Below are positions 19,279-28,341 of a stretch of DNA of 64,000 nt, piece after piece. This stretch comes from an endosymbiont of Galathealinum brachiosum. Its GTDB lineage: Bacteria > Pseudomonadota > Gammaproteobacteria > SZUA-229. The notes under the pieces are model-generated. The model saw only the letters and a list, made by a program, of their open reading frames with translations, had not been told where the DNA came from and did no database searches. The stretch's first letter is position 1. Every line of letters begins with the position of its first letter. A program made the position numbers and the translations under genes. The DNA lies in NCBI GenBank assembly GCA_003349885.1, contig QFXC01000002.1, positions 230,430-294,429 of the forward strand, in the 5' to 3' direction.

Positions 19279-20013
19279 TTAAAGTTTTTTCAAATGCCCG
19301 CTTTCGATGGTATAAATCGTATCCATCTTTTTAGCCAGCTCCATATCATGAGTTATTACAACCAGGCTGGTACCAAACTCTTTATTTAAACGCAGTAGAA
19401 CCTGAACCACCTGGTCTGCCGTAGCTTTATCCAGGTTACCCGTTGGCTCATCTGCAAAAATACAACGCGGTTCATTAATCACCGCTCGAGCTATGGCTGC
19501 TCGTTGACGCTCTCCACCGGAAAGCTCTGCGGGTTTATGCTTTAAACGCCCGGTCATACCTACTTTCTCAAGCAGCATATCCGCTTTGCTGAGTGCTTGC
19601 GATGGACTTGTACCTCTAACCAGCGCAGGCATCGCAACATTTTCTTCTGCAGTAAACTCTGCTAACAGGTGATGAAACTGATACACAAAGCCCATGTAAT
19701 TGTTACGCATATTACAACGTTCTTTTTCAGACATGGTAAACAGGTTTTTTTCATCAACAAATACCTGCCCTGATGTAGGATCATCAAGCCCACCCAGTAA
19801 ATGCAATAAAGTACTTTTACCAGAACCAGAGGCACCCACAATAGCAATTTTTTCACCGGCCTTAATCGTGAGGTTTACACTTTTTAAAACTTCCAGATAA
19901 CTACCGCCACCCTCACTAAAAGTCATGCTCAAATCAACTGCTTCTAAAACAATAGGAGCACCGGTGCCATTAGGGAAAATTTGCGAATCTGTAAAACGAT
20001 CAATTAAAGGCAT
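19279..20013 (-). CDS. lolD: lipoprotein-releasing system ATP-binding protein LolD
   Basis: This is the ATPase of the LolCDE ABC complex, which detaches outer-membrane lipoproteins from the inner membrane for LolA. It is 244 residues and has Walker A GASGSGKST, the LolD-typical GLDDPTSGQV, Q-loop region NYMGFVYQFHHLLAEF, signature LSGGERQRAAIARA and Walker B CIFADEPTGNLD. The start overlaps the lolC stop by one base (TAATG), showing translational coupling. Confidence 0.96.
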   Translation of the reverse strand: MPLIDRFTDSQIFPNGTGAPIVLEAVDLSMTFSEGGGSYLEVLKSVNLTIKAGEKIAIVGASGSGKSTLLHLLGGLDDPTSGQVFVDEKNLFTMSEKERCNMRNNYMGFVYQFHHLLAEFTAEENVAMPALVRGTSPSQALSKADMLLEKVGMTGRLKHKPAELSGGERQRAAIARAVINEPRCIFADEPTGNLDKATADQVVQVLLRLNKEFGTSLVVITHDMELAKKMDTIYTIESGHLKKL

Positions 20014-21260
20014 TATTCATACCTCAATGCTTCTGCTGGCTGGACACGCGCCGCTCTATAGGCAGGATAAATTGTCGCCAGTACTGACAGACCAAATGCA
20101 GATGCAGTGTAAGTCAGCACATCTGAAAGGCGTAAATCTGATTTTAATTCAGTAATATAATAAACATCTGCCGGCAGAAATTTTGTATTCATTAAACCTT
20201 CTACAAAACCAACAATTTCATTAACGTATAATGCAACCGGCACACCTAGTGCCACACCTAATAATGTACCCACTAAACCAATCACCACACCCTGCACAAT
20301 AAATACCCACATTAAACTACTCGGTGTCATACCAATAGTGCGTAAAATGGCTATGTCTGCCTGTTTATCATTAACCGTCATCACCAGTGTCGAAATAATA
20401 TTAAATGCCGCCACTGCAACAATCAGCAATAAAATAATGAACATCACCACTTTTTCAGTTTTTAATGCTTTAAATAAATTACTGTGCATTTTGGTCCAGT
20501 CACGAACCCAGTAGTCTTCACCTAATGATCTATCTAATTCATGAGTGACCTCATAAGCACTAAACATATCATCGAGTTTGAGACGCACGCCTTCAACTTT
20601 TTCACCCATACTAAATAACTTTTGCGCATCATTCATATGTATAAAAGCCATTGAACGATCGAATTGATGCATTCCTGCCTCAAATACACCTACAACTGTA
20701 AAGCGCCTTAAGCGGGGCATTACCCCTACCGGTGTCACATTCGCCTGAGGTGTTATAAGGGTTATTTTTTCACCTTCGAACACACCCATGGCATTAGCCA
20801 GTTCACGACCAAGAATAATACCGAAACGACCCGCTTTTAAATCAGATAATCGCCCGGATACCATTTTATCTGCTATCTCTGAAACCTTAGGCTCCTGATC
20901 CGGCAAAACACCTCGAATAATTGCACCACTCACCCGGTTACGGTTACTTAACATGGCTTCATTCTGTGTAAATGGTGCGGAATCAACAACATTAGGATGC
21001 ATTGCACTCTTTATCTGAATAGACTGCCAGTCTTCAAGTTTACCGTCCTGACCGGTAACCGTTGCATGCGCGGTCATACCAAGAGTACGTTCACGTAACT
21101 CTTTACCAAAACCATTCATAACTGAAAGCACAACAATAAGTGCAGCCACACCCAGCGCTATGCCTAACATAGAAATTAATGCGATAAATGACACAAATCC
21201 ATTACGACGTTTGGCGCGTGTGTATCTAAGGCCGATGTAAAGCTCTTTCGGTCTAAACAT
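20013..21260 (-). CDS. lolC: lipoprotein-releasing permease LolC/LolE
   Basis: This is the membrane subunit of the Lol ABC complex. I choose the ATG of MFRPKELYIGLRYTRAKRRNG (415 residues), which aligns with the family's usual N-terminus; the longer frame begins at a TTG with no support. One N-terminal helix (FIALISMLGIALGVAALIVVLS), a large periplasmic MacB-type domain and three C-terminal helices from about residue 270 are evident. Only one permease gene is present next to lolD, so the complex may use a single LolF-type subunit or a second permease elsewhere. Confidence 0.93.
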   Translation of the reverse strand: MFRPKELYIGLRYTRAKRRNGFVSFIALISMLGIALGVAALIVVLSVMNGFGKELRERTLGMTAHATVTGQDGKLEDWQSIQIKSAMHPNVVDSAPFTQNEAMLSNRNRVSGAIIRGVLPDQEPKVSEIADKMVSGRLSDLKAGRFGIILGRELANAMGVFEGEKITLITPQANVTPVGVMPRLRRFTVVGVFEAGMHQFDRSMAFIHMNDAQKLFSMGEKVEGVRLKLDDMFSAYEVTHELDRSLGEDYWVRDWTKMHSNLFKALKTEKVVMFIILLLIVAVAAFNIISTLVMTVNDKQADIAILRTIGMTPSSLMWVFIVQGVVIGLVGTLLGVALGVPVALYVNEIVGFVEGLMNTKFLPADVYYITELKSDLRLSDVLTYTASAFGLSVLATIYPAYRAARVQPAEALRYE

Positions 21261-21356
21261 ATCTGAAGGGGTTCTTTTTAAAATTAATTGAAACTGGTTA
21301 TTCTTTAACCAGTTTATTTCTGTAATCAAAAATGATTACACCTAAAGCAATACGTC

Positions 21357-22061
21357 CTATAACAATACAGGCACAGCCCTGTCAATTGACAAACCCATTG
21401 GGTCAATTTTTGCCCCGTATGCAATTACTTCCACCCCTTCCTTAACGGCTTCTCTTAACAGTCGTCCATACTCAGCATCTATATTATCAGCTGGTGTCAC
21501 AAGATTAACATCAGTACGCATGATTATAAATAGCAGAACAGCTCTATCGCCCGATTTAACCTGCTGAATTAACTCACGTAAATGTTTTTGTCCTCGTTTT
21601 GTGACCGCGTCGGGAAAACTACCTAACCCGGCTTCCTGACACAGTGTCACATGCTTCACTTCAACAAAGACCTGCTCCTGCTTAAAATCCAGAACAAAAT
21701 CTACGCGACTACCCTCATCTCCATAAGGCACTTCACTACGACAATGATCAAACCCGGCTAGTTCCGTGATCTGGTTTTGCATCAACGCCTCACGCGCCAG
21801 TTTGTTCGTTAATCCCGTATTAATACAGGCCAGCACATCCGGTTTAAGCTCAACCAGTTGCCAGCTATGAGCATATTTTCGTTTAGGGTTATCAGAAACG
21901 CTTAACCAGACATTTGCACCTTCTGGCATGCAACCGGTCATCGCACCGGTATTTGCACAGTGGGCTGTAATTTCTGAGCCGTCTTCTAAAATAATATCCG
22001 CTAGAAAACGCTTATAACGCTTTATAAGTTTGCCTCTGATTAAAGTTGAATCAAATTTCAT
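21357..22061 (-). CDS. sfsA: SfsA family DNA-binding/nuclease-like protein
   Basis: This is an SfsA protein of 234 residues, the usual length. An N-terminal OB-like segment (GKLIKRYKRFLADIIL, EITAHCANTGAMTG) is followed by a PD-(D/E)XK-like core: SRVDFVLDF and VFVEVKHVTL. It was named for sugar-fermentation stimulation in E. coli, but its biochemical role remains poorly defined. It is upstream of lolC-lolD on the same strand, about 100 nt away. Confidence 0.94.
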   Translation of the reverse strand: MKFDSTLIRGKLIKRYKRFLADIILEDGSEITAHCANTGAMTGCMPEGANVWLSVSDNPKRKYAHSWQLVELKPDVLACINTGLTNKLAREALMQNQITELAGFDHCRSEVPYGDEGSRVDFVLDFKQEQVFVEVKHVTLCQEAGLGSFPDAVTKRGQKHLRELIQQVKSGDRAVLLFIIMRTDVNLVTPADNIDAEYGRLLREAVKEGVEVIAYGAKIDPMGLSIDRAVPVLL

Positions 22062-22214
22062 TAAAATCTCAAGTATTCATTAATGTATTATTTTACAGAA
22101 CTAATCGTACGTATATGAAAATTTCGTTATGTATTTTTTCAGCACCTGCCTGATATTGAACTATTATATAAATATCCTCCTCTTGATGACTCGCATTAAT
22201 TTTGGAAAACAATA

Positions 22215-22487
22215 ATGAAATTGAATATCAGAAACCTTTTAATCGCTTTATTTTTAGTTTGCATTTCATCTGTCTCAGTGGCTGACAGCAACTCTGAAGG
22301 ATGCAAATCATGTGTGAGATCTCACGATTGCAGCCGTATTAACAAAACCTGTAATGCCACCTGTAGAGCAAATTTATATTCAAAAGATATTGATCTGGAA
22401 TCTTGTCGCGGAAGATGTATTGGTGATCTGGAGAGATGTCTTTCAAACGCTAAAAAATCATGCGGCTTTTATTGCGCTGAAAAATAA
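22215..22487 (+). CDS. small exported cysteine-rich protein (10 Cys)
   Basis: This is a 90-residue protein I do not recognise. A clear signal peptide (KLNIRNLLIALFLVCISSVSVA, cleavage expected after SVA-D) precedes a 67-residue mature part with ten cysteines. These include three CxxxC pairs (CNATC, CRGRC, CGFYC) and one CxxC (CKSC). The even number of Cys suggests disulfides or metal binding in the periplasm. The gene is monocistronic on the plus strand, with a GGA ribosome-binding site and a strong terminator. It does not match a cytochrome (no CxxCH). Confidence 0.8.
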   Translation: MKLNIRNLLIALFLVCISSVSVADSNSEGCKSCVRSHDCSRINKTCNATCRANLYSKDIDLESCRGRCIGDLERCLSNAKKSCGFYCAEK

Positions 22488-22522
22488 AAGTAACACACTA
22501 ATTTAAAACCCTCTAACACCTC

Positions 22523-22557
22523 AAAAAAAAAGGCGCCTAATATAAGCGCCTTTTTTT
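22523..22557 (+). terminator. bidirectional rho-independent terminator between the Cys-rich gene and soxB
   Basis: Stem AAAAAAAGGCGC/GCGCCTTTTTTT, loop CTAATATAA. It lies between two converging genes, with T-runs on both strands. Confidence 0.92.
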
Positions 22558-22579
22558 CGTTAAATTAGTTAAAAATAAA

Positions 22580-24520
22580 CTAACTAATCTCACCTGGATA
22601 ATCAGCAATACCCGGATTTGTTTTTATTCCCACTAGTTTAGGATGATTGATTTTCGGTAACTTTAATACATTATCTTTACCACGGTTCTTTACAATATAA
22701 TCATGAACCACATCCCACATTAGTCGCCCATCAGGTGCTTTTCCTACCGTTGCCCAACCTGCCACCTTATACATCTGATCCGGCTCAATAGAGTGACCGT
22801 TATCCAGTTTTGCATCAGTAATACGCTGATATAAGGCTTTTGACGGATCAATCGTATAATCCATACCACCTACACGCACCATATCTCCACCAGACTGTAA
22901 GTATGGGTCAACATCAAACAGATTATCCGCAACACCTTCCAGTATGCGTAATAAATCACGGCCTGACATTTCACTTACATAGGTTTCACCATAAGTAATA
23001 GCACATTGTGTCATTACATCTTCCATAGTGATCCAGTCACCTTTCAATGTGCTCGTACCCCAACGTACACCCGCAGACATAGCAACATCGGCACTATATT
23101 CTTCACGCAGTGCGTTACATAAAATCTGATCCCATGTGCCCATGAAATTACCACGGCGATACAATAAACGATCAGCAATCGCCAGTTTCTCATCAAGAAT
23201 TTCTTTATACGTTTTACCAACACGGCCTTCATTGTAGAAATACTTCTGCGCACGGCTCTCAACAATATTCTTGTCATAAACCGTATTTCGCATCTGATCA
23301 AGATACGCCTGCATTTCTTTATCTTCTTCTAACCAGTCAGTAATAACCGGCAGCATTTTGTAATCCATGGATTTAACTTTGCCATCCTGAATATCAAAAT
23401 CCATTACACCGACAAACTTACCATTTGAACCTGCATTGGTAACCAGACAAGTACCACCATCTACATTTTTAACTTTAATTGGTTTCGGAATACCATCATG
23501 AGTATGACCACCAAATACCGCATTTAAACCCGGTACGCGTTCTGCCATTTTTATATCTACATCCATACCGTTATGGGATAACAGTACAATTGCATCCGGT
23601 TTTTCATCGGCTTTAATATTTTTAACCAGCTCGATCATGTCATCTTCACGCAAGCCGAATGACCAGTCAGGGAAAAACTCCTGTGGATTGGCATTAGCCG
23701 TTCTCGGGAAGGCCTGACCAACGATACAGATACGTGCACCATTGATTTCTTTAATAACATATGGACGGAACGCATGGCCTGTATCTTCATCAAACAGACC
23801 ACTACCATCATATTTTTCCACCATGGTCGGGTATTCATCACCAAACATAGAGTCATCTTTAACGCGAACATTCTGCCCTATGAAGTCACCTTTGAACAAA
23901 GCGACATTGCTTAACACTTCTTCTTCTTTATAGGTAAATTCCCAGTGACCAACCATGACATCCAGCCCAAGGATATTTGAAGCTTCTACCATATCGACAC
24001 CACGTGTCCATAACGATGTACCAGAGCCCTGCCATAAGTCTCCACCATCAATAGTGATTGTATTCGTTTTACCACCTGCCTGATCACGTAATTTATTAAC
24101 CAGTGTTTTAATCTGAGCAAAACCACCAGTTTTACCAAAAACTTTGGCTGCATTTTCAAAGTCGAGATAGGTATAAGCATATGATTCAGGTGTAGCCGCT
24201 TTGAAACCCATCGCTTCGAGTAATTTATTACCCACTACGTGTGGTGGGCGACCATAAGCTTCACCTACACCCAGATTTACATTCGGCTCTCTAAAATAAA
24301 CCGGATTCAACTGACCATGCACATCAGTAATATGTATGATGCGCACATTACCTTTCATTGGGAGGTCATAAAAACCATCCGGCATCGCATTCAGACCTGC
24401 AACCGAAACAGGAGAAGAAGAGCTGGACTTATCAGAACAGCCAATGATTGCAGGAACAGCAGCTGAGGCAGCGGCAGCACCCATCAGTTTCAGAAATGTG
24501 CGTCGATTTAAAAATGGCAT
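22580..24520 (-). CDS. soxB: SoxB-type thiosulfohydrolase, Tat-exported, possible lipoprotein
   Basis: This is SoxB, 646 residues, a dinuclear-manganese enzyme that hydrolyses sulfate from SoxYZ-bound thiosulfate. It has the Tat motif RRTFLK, then metallophosphatase motifs HITDVHGQLNP, DGGDLWQGSGTSLWTRG, GHWEFTY, LLSHNGMDVD and GGHTHDG, and a C-terminal 5'-nucleotidase-like domain. The Tat signal ends in a lipobox-like AIIGC followed by a Ser-rich linker, suggesting lipid anchoring. No soxXAYZ or soxCD is nearby, so SoxB is isolated here. It converges with the Cys-rich gene. Confidence 0.93.
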   Translation of the reverse strand: MPFLNRRTFLKLMGAAAASAAVPAIIGCSDKSSSSSPVSVAGLNAMPDGFYDLPMKGNVRIIHITDVHGQLNPVYFREPNVNLGVGEAYGRPPHVVGNKLLEAMGFKAATPESYAYTYLDFENAAKVFGKTGGFAQIKTLVNKLRDQAGGKTNTITIDGGDLWQGSGTSLWTRGVDMVEASNILGLDVMVGHWEFTYKEEEVLSNVALFKGDFIGQNVRVKDDSMFGDEYPTMVEKYDGSGLFDEDTGHAFRPYVIKEINGARICIVGQAFPRTANANPQEFFPDWSFGLREDDMIELVKNIKADEKPDAIVLLSHNGMDVDIKMAERVPGLNAVFGGHTHDGIPKPIKVKNVDGGTCLVTNAGSNGKFVGVMDFDIQDGKVKSMDYKMLPVITDWLEEDKEMQAYLDQMRNTVYDKNIVESRAQKYFYNEGRVGKTYKEILDEKLAIADRLLYRRGNFMGTWDQILCNALREEYSADVAMSAGVRWGTSTLKGDWITMEDVMTQCAITYGETYVSEMSGRDLLRILEGVADNLFDVDPYLQSGGDMVRVGGMDYTIDPSKALYQRITDAKLDNGHSIEPDQMYKVAGWATVGKAPDGRLMWDVVHDYIVKNRGKDNVLKLPKINHPKLVGIKTNPGIADYPGEIS

Positions 24521-24703
24521 GGTTTCACCTTAAGTATTGGTGGTTATATAAAAAAACAAGTATAGACCTTGCTGAATAAATAGCTTTGTGTCCCTGTTAT
24601 AAATGCTGAGACTTTAATTTAGTAAACTTAACTTATTGTAATAAGCGTTTAATTTATTATAATTATCGAGCCTAATAATATAGATTATTCATAGAGTTTT
24701 CAA

Positions 24704-25897
24704 ATGCTTAGTAACATTCATTCAGTTCATAATGCAATCTGCAAAGTGCATTTTGCAATCATGCTATACCTGATATTAGCTCTGCTCGGAGCAAAGTATA
24801 GCACTGCTGATGTTGTAAAACCGGCACTGGTTGAAATTAGTGTCAATGCGAATGGAAATTATCGGGTAGAACTACGCGCCAGCATTGAAGCCATGATGAC
24901 GGGTATTAATTCTAAATACAAAAATACTCAGGATTCCCCTTTTGCCATCGAGTATGATGCCCTCAGAGTATTGCAATCTGCACAACTACGGGAAAAATTT
25001 ATTCCCTTTGAGAATGAACTTAGCAGGGATATTCGCCTTTATTTTGATAAACAACAGACAAAACTACAAATTACTGAAGTACAAATACCGCCACCGGGTT
25101 ACACAAAAGTACCCAGAACCAGTTTAATCGTATTTGAAGGCAAGATAGATAAACAGGTAAAACAACTCTCATGGTATTACCCTGCACGTTTTTCTGATAA
25201 TGCTATACGTGTCAGGCAAATCGATGAAGATAATGAAAAGTGGTACTGGTCACCGTGGCAATGGTTAAGAAACGACCAGCCAAGTAAGTCATTTTCATTA
25301 ACTGAGGTGTTCACCGAACCTGCTCTTTTTGATGTGATTTCAGAATATACCCTTGCAGGTTTTGATCACATTATCCCCAAAGGACTGGATCATATTTTAT
25401 TTATACTGGGTATTTTTCTACTCAGTACAAAATTAAAACCTTTAGTCTGGCAAGCCACCATGTTTACTCTGGCGCACTCCATTACACTTAGTTTATCGAT
25501 GTTTAATGTAATCAGTTTACCTGCCAGCATTGTAGAACCTCTGATTGCTTTATCAATTGCCTATATTGGTTTTGAAAACATATTTGCCCATAAACTAAAA
25601 ACCAGTCGACTGGCGCTGGTATTCGCTTTTGGTTTATTACACGGTTTAGGGTTTGCCAGTGTACTGGCAGATTTTGGTATGCCGGAGAGCGCTTACGCCT
25701 CCGCACTGATTAGTTTTAATTTAGGTGTTGAGATTGGCCAGCTGGTTATTTTAACAGCGGCCTATTTCGGTATTACTTACTGGTTTAAAAACAGGGAGCA
25801 TTTTCATAATTATATAACGATACCCGGATCATTAATGATTGGACTGACCGGGTTGTACTGGACGTGGGATCGTTTTAGCTGGGCGGCTATTAGTTAA
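24704..25897 (+). CDS. HupE/UreJ-like membrane protein
   Basis: This is a 397-residue protein. A signal peptide or first helix (residues 17-37) precedes an extracytoplasmic beta-rich domain of about 190 residues. A C-terminal membrane domain of the HupE/UreJ_2 type follows: FDHIIPKGLDHILFILGIF, FTLAHSITLSLS, IAYIGFENIF, FGLLHGLGFA and a final helix. The conserved His/Asp residues in the first two motifs suggest metal handling (nickel/cobalt or other) in this family. No hydrogenase or urease lies nearby; the neighbours are soxB (divergent) and nosL (converging), so the substrate is unknown. Confidence 0.82.
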   Translation: MLSNIHSVHNAICKVHFAIMLYLILALLGAKYSTADVVKPALVEISVNANGNYRVELRASIEAMMTGINSKYKNTQDSPFAIEYDALRVLQSAQLREKFIPFENELSRDIRLYFDKQQTKLQITEVQIPPPGYTKVPRTSLIVFEGKIDKQVKQLSWYYPARFSDNAIRVRQIDEDNEKWYWSPWQWLRNDQPSKSFSLTEVFTEPALFDVISEYTLAGFDHIIPKGLDHILFILGIFLLSTKLKPLVWQATMFTLAHSITLSLSMFNVISLPASIVEPLIALSIAYIGFENIFAHKLKTSRLALVFAFGLLHGLGFASVLADFGMPESAYASALISFNLGVEIGQLVILTAAYFGITYWFKNREHFHNYITIPGSLMIGLTGLYWTWDRFSWAAIS

Positions 25898-25916
25898 TTA
25901 CTTAAATTTATTTATC

Positions 25917-26405
25917 CTACTCACTCTGAATGTATTCATGGGGAATTTTAGAATAAGCATAAACAGTACCGCCTTCTTTTTCAGCAAATAATGCAGCTTT
26001 TTCCTGCGCTCCAAAAGGCACAGCTTCTGGTGCGTCCATTCCGCCAATTTTACTACTGCCTAAAACATACCAGGCTTTTTTTGCATCAATCCAGTTTTCT
26101 TCACCCGGGTTATCCCACGGTGCATCAGTCATATCGTTTACATAAATGGCTGCAATATTTTTAGGTTCTTCCGGTGATAAAGTAAATGCAATGGTGTCAC
26201 GCACAGAAGTAAACCATAATACTTTATCATCAGTAAGAATTATCTGACCTTTAGGGCCTTTATGATAAACCACTGTCATCAGACAGTAGTAACCACTGGC
26301 TTCACGGGTTAGTTTTTGAGCTGCTGGCATTTCTACGGGTGGTGTTTTTTCACAAGCTGACAAAACAACGATAAATAATAATGCTAAATATTTGTACATA
26401 AACAC
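25917..26405 (-). CDS. nosL: NosL copper-binding lipoprotein
   Basis: This is NosL, 162 residues, an outer-membrane-type lipoprotein that supplies copper for N2O reductase maturation. The lipobox LSAC and the Cu(I)-binding CLM of GYYCLMTV are present. Family features DKVLWFTSVRDTIAF, APWDNPGEENWIDAKKAWYVLGS and GGMDAPEAVPFG follow. It is the last gene of the nos operon, 176 nt downstream of nosY, and the gap contains a GTAAGTC-type tandem repeat. Confidence 0.94.
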   Translation of the reverse strand: MFMYKYLALLFIVVLSACEKTPPVEMPAAQKLTREASGYYCLMTVVYHKGPKGQIILTDDKVLWFTSVRDTIAFTLSPEEPKNIAAIYVNDMTDAPWDNPGEENWIDAKKAWYVLGSSKIGGMDAPEAVPFGAQEKAALFAEKEGGTVYAYSKIPHEYIQSE

Positions 26406-26551
26406 TCTACTAATTCTTTTCTTATTTACTCTGAAATAGTTTTATATAAACAAAACTACCTTGCATTGACTAATGTCACTAGATTATGCCCACATCCATG
26501 CGGGTATGATGATGTTCGCTTTCACTTATATTAAGTACTGCGATATCTTTT

Positions 26552-26576
26552 GACTTACGACTTACGACTTACGACT
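26552..26576. repeat. GACTTAC heptamer tandem repeat after nosY
   Basis: Three and a half perfect copies of the heptamer GACTTAC. It ends 5 nt from the nosY stop codon. The same sequence in the same orientation relative to the gene occurs after msrP, and shorter versions after dnaQ and pilZ. Confidence 0.85.
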
Positions 26577-26581
26577 ATCTT

Positions 26582-27409
26582 TTAAAGCTCTCGCTTCTGA
26601 AACACAAATAAAGTAATCATTAAAGGCACCACTACCCAAAGTGACATAACACCAAGTAGCAATGCCCCGCTCATTCCAGCTTCACTAGCAATTCCAGCAA
26701 TACCCGCTGCATCACTAACACCTTCAAACAGACTCAAATTAAAAATCCGATAACTATCAGTTGGGCTTATTAACATTAATGTGGAAAATAATTGCTGACC
26801 AATTAACTGCTCATCATCCATTAACAGAGCGCCAAATAATATTAGATCATAAATAACAACAAACACTAACCACAAACCAATTGCTGTACCCGCGGCAGTT
26901 GCTCTTTCTTTTACTAACACACTCACCAGATATCCCAGGGCAATAAACACTGCACCGAGGATCAGTGAACTCATCATCATCGTGACATAAGCTTCCCAGC
27001 CATCCAGACTTCCACCGGCGAATATTGTCATTATAAGAATGGCTCCACCATAACCGGCAAAAATTGCGATAAATAAAATACTCACATGACCAAGAAACTT
27101 ACCCATAATCACCTGCCAGCGTGAAACCGGATAAGTTAATAGCAACATCATCGTGCCACGCTCAAACTCACCTACCAATGCATCAAACGAAAGCATCAGG
27201 GCAATTAATGGGATTAGATACACACTCAAACTGGATAAACTAATTACGGTAATATCAAGATCACTGGCTTTTACTGACCCCGTTGGTGCCGAGCCGAGTA
27301 ATGACAAAGCTAATGCCAACGAGCCAAGTAAAATAATAGCGGCGGCAATCCAGCGATTACGTAAACCGTCACGTATTTCTTTTAGCGCAAGCACCCATAA
27401 CATCTTCAT
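26582..27409 (-). CDS. nosY: NosY, ABC permease for N2O reductase maturation
   Basis: This is the membrane subunit of the NosFY ABC transporter needed for assembling the CuZ centre of NosZ. It is 275 residues with about six hydrophobic helices, the family N-terminus LALKEIRDGLRNRWI, the FERGTMMLLLTYPVSRWQ cytoplasmic loop, and a final helix. It overlaps nosF by four bases (ATGA), so the two subunits are coupled. Confidence 0.94.
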   Translation of the reverse strand: MKMLWVLALKEIRDGLRNRWIAAAIILLGSLALALSLLGSAPTGSVKASDLDITVISLSSLSVYLIPLIALMLSFDALVGEFERGTMMLLLTYPVSRWQVIMGKFLGHVSILFIAIFAGYGGAILIMTIFAGGSLDGWEAYVTMMMSSLILGAVFIALGYLVSVLVKERATAAGTAIGLWLVFVVIYDLILFGALLMDDEQLIGQQLFSTLMLISPTDSYRIFNLSLFEGVSDAAGIAGIASEAGMSGALLLGVMSLWVVVPLMITLFVFQKREL

Positions 27410-28341
27410 GACGGATCCCCATTCATAAAGTAACTGTAAAGCTCATCGAGTCGTGGTGGCATAATTTGCATATCCTGCACCACATCACCCAGACTACTAA
27501 TGTGACGAATAATAGGCATCTTTTCATTCAAATCGCAGGACAGATTAAAACTTTGATTATTTACATCGGTAACATTAACAGCTGAACCCATTCGCTCAGC
27601 AACAATGGATGCTTCACCCGGTGTTACAGAAACTTTTACTCTAACTGGCAGAGTTGCCTGTTGATAAAGTTCATCTAAAGTGCCACACGCAACCACTACA
27701 CCTTTTTTCAAAATAACAAAACGACTCGCTCGAGTTTCAACTTCGTGCAGGGCATGTGATGAAATAATTGAAGTTGCGCCATCTTTTTGCAATTCATCAA
27801 TCAACTCATAAAAGTGCTGGCGCAAAATAGGATCAAGACCTGTAGTGGGCTCATCAAGAAAAAGCAGTTGTGGATTTCCTAACATTGCCTGAGCCAGACC
27901 CAGACGCTGACGCATACCTTTTGAATAAGTACCGACTCGTCGTTTTGAAGCATCACCAAGACCAACTAGATCTAATAATTTTTCACACTCAGCTTTACCT
28001 GCGCCTTTCAACTGAGCATAAAATGAAAGCACTTCACGCCCTGTCATTGCCTCATAAAAAGCAACACTTTCAGGCAGATAACCCAGGGATAAACCCTGAG
28101 CAACCGCCGCACTAAATGCAGGATCGTGACCCAGAACTTTAATTGCGCCACTGGTGGGACGAGTCAACCCCAGCATCATTTTAATTAGAGAAGTTTTACC
28201 CGCTCCGTTATGACCAACCAGTACGATACACTCGCCTGACTGAATAGATAAATTAACATCATGCAATACGGCTTCATTTGCATAAAGCTTGTTGACTGAC
28301 TGCAGTGAAATAACTTCACTGGCTGAATTTAACGTAACCAT
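27406..28341 (-). CDS. nosF: NosF, ABC ATPase for N2O reductase maturation
   Basis: This is the ATP-binding partner of NosY, 311 residues. It has Walker A GHNGAGKTSL, Q-loop region GYLPESVAFYEAMTG, signature YSKGMRQRLGLAQ, Walker B LLFLDEPTTGLDP, and a C-terminal extension of about 80 residues typical of NosF. The start lies 26 nt inside the 3' end of nosD, and the stop overlaps nosY. Confidence 0.95.
   Translation of the reverse strand: MVTLNSASEVISLQSVNKLYANEAVLHDVNLSIQSGECIVLVGHNGAGKTSLIKMMLGLTRPTSGAIKVLGHDPAFSAAVAQGLSLGYLPESVAFYEAMTGREVLSFYAQLKGAGKAECEKLLDLVGLGDASKRRVGTYSKGMRQRLGLAQAMLGNPQLLFLDEPTTGLDPILRQHFYELIDELQKDGATSIISSHALHEVETRASRFVILKKGVVVACGTLDELYQQATLPVRVKVSVTPGEASIVAERMGSAVNVTDVNNQSFNLSCDLNEKMPIIRHISSLGDVVQDMQIMPPRLDELYSYFMNGDPS

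Noticed and set aside
26552..26576. Possible CRISPR-like array at the heptamer repeats
   Set aside because: Direct heptamers without spacers, and no cas genes anywhere in the window.
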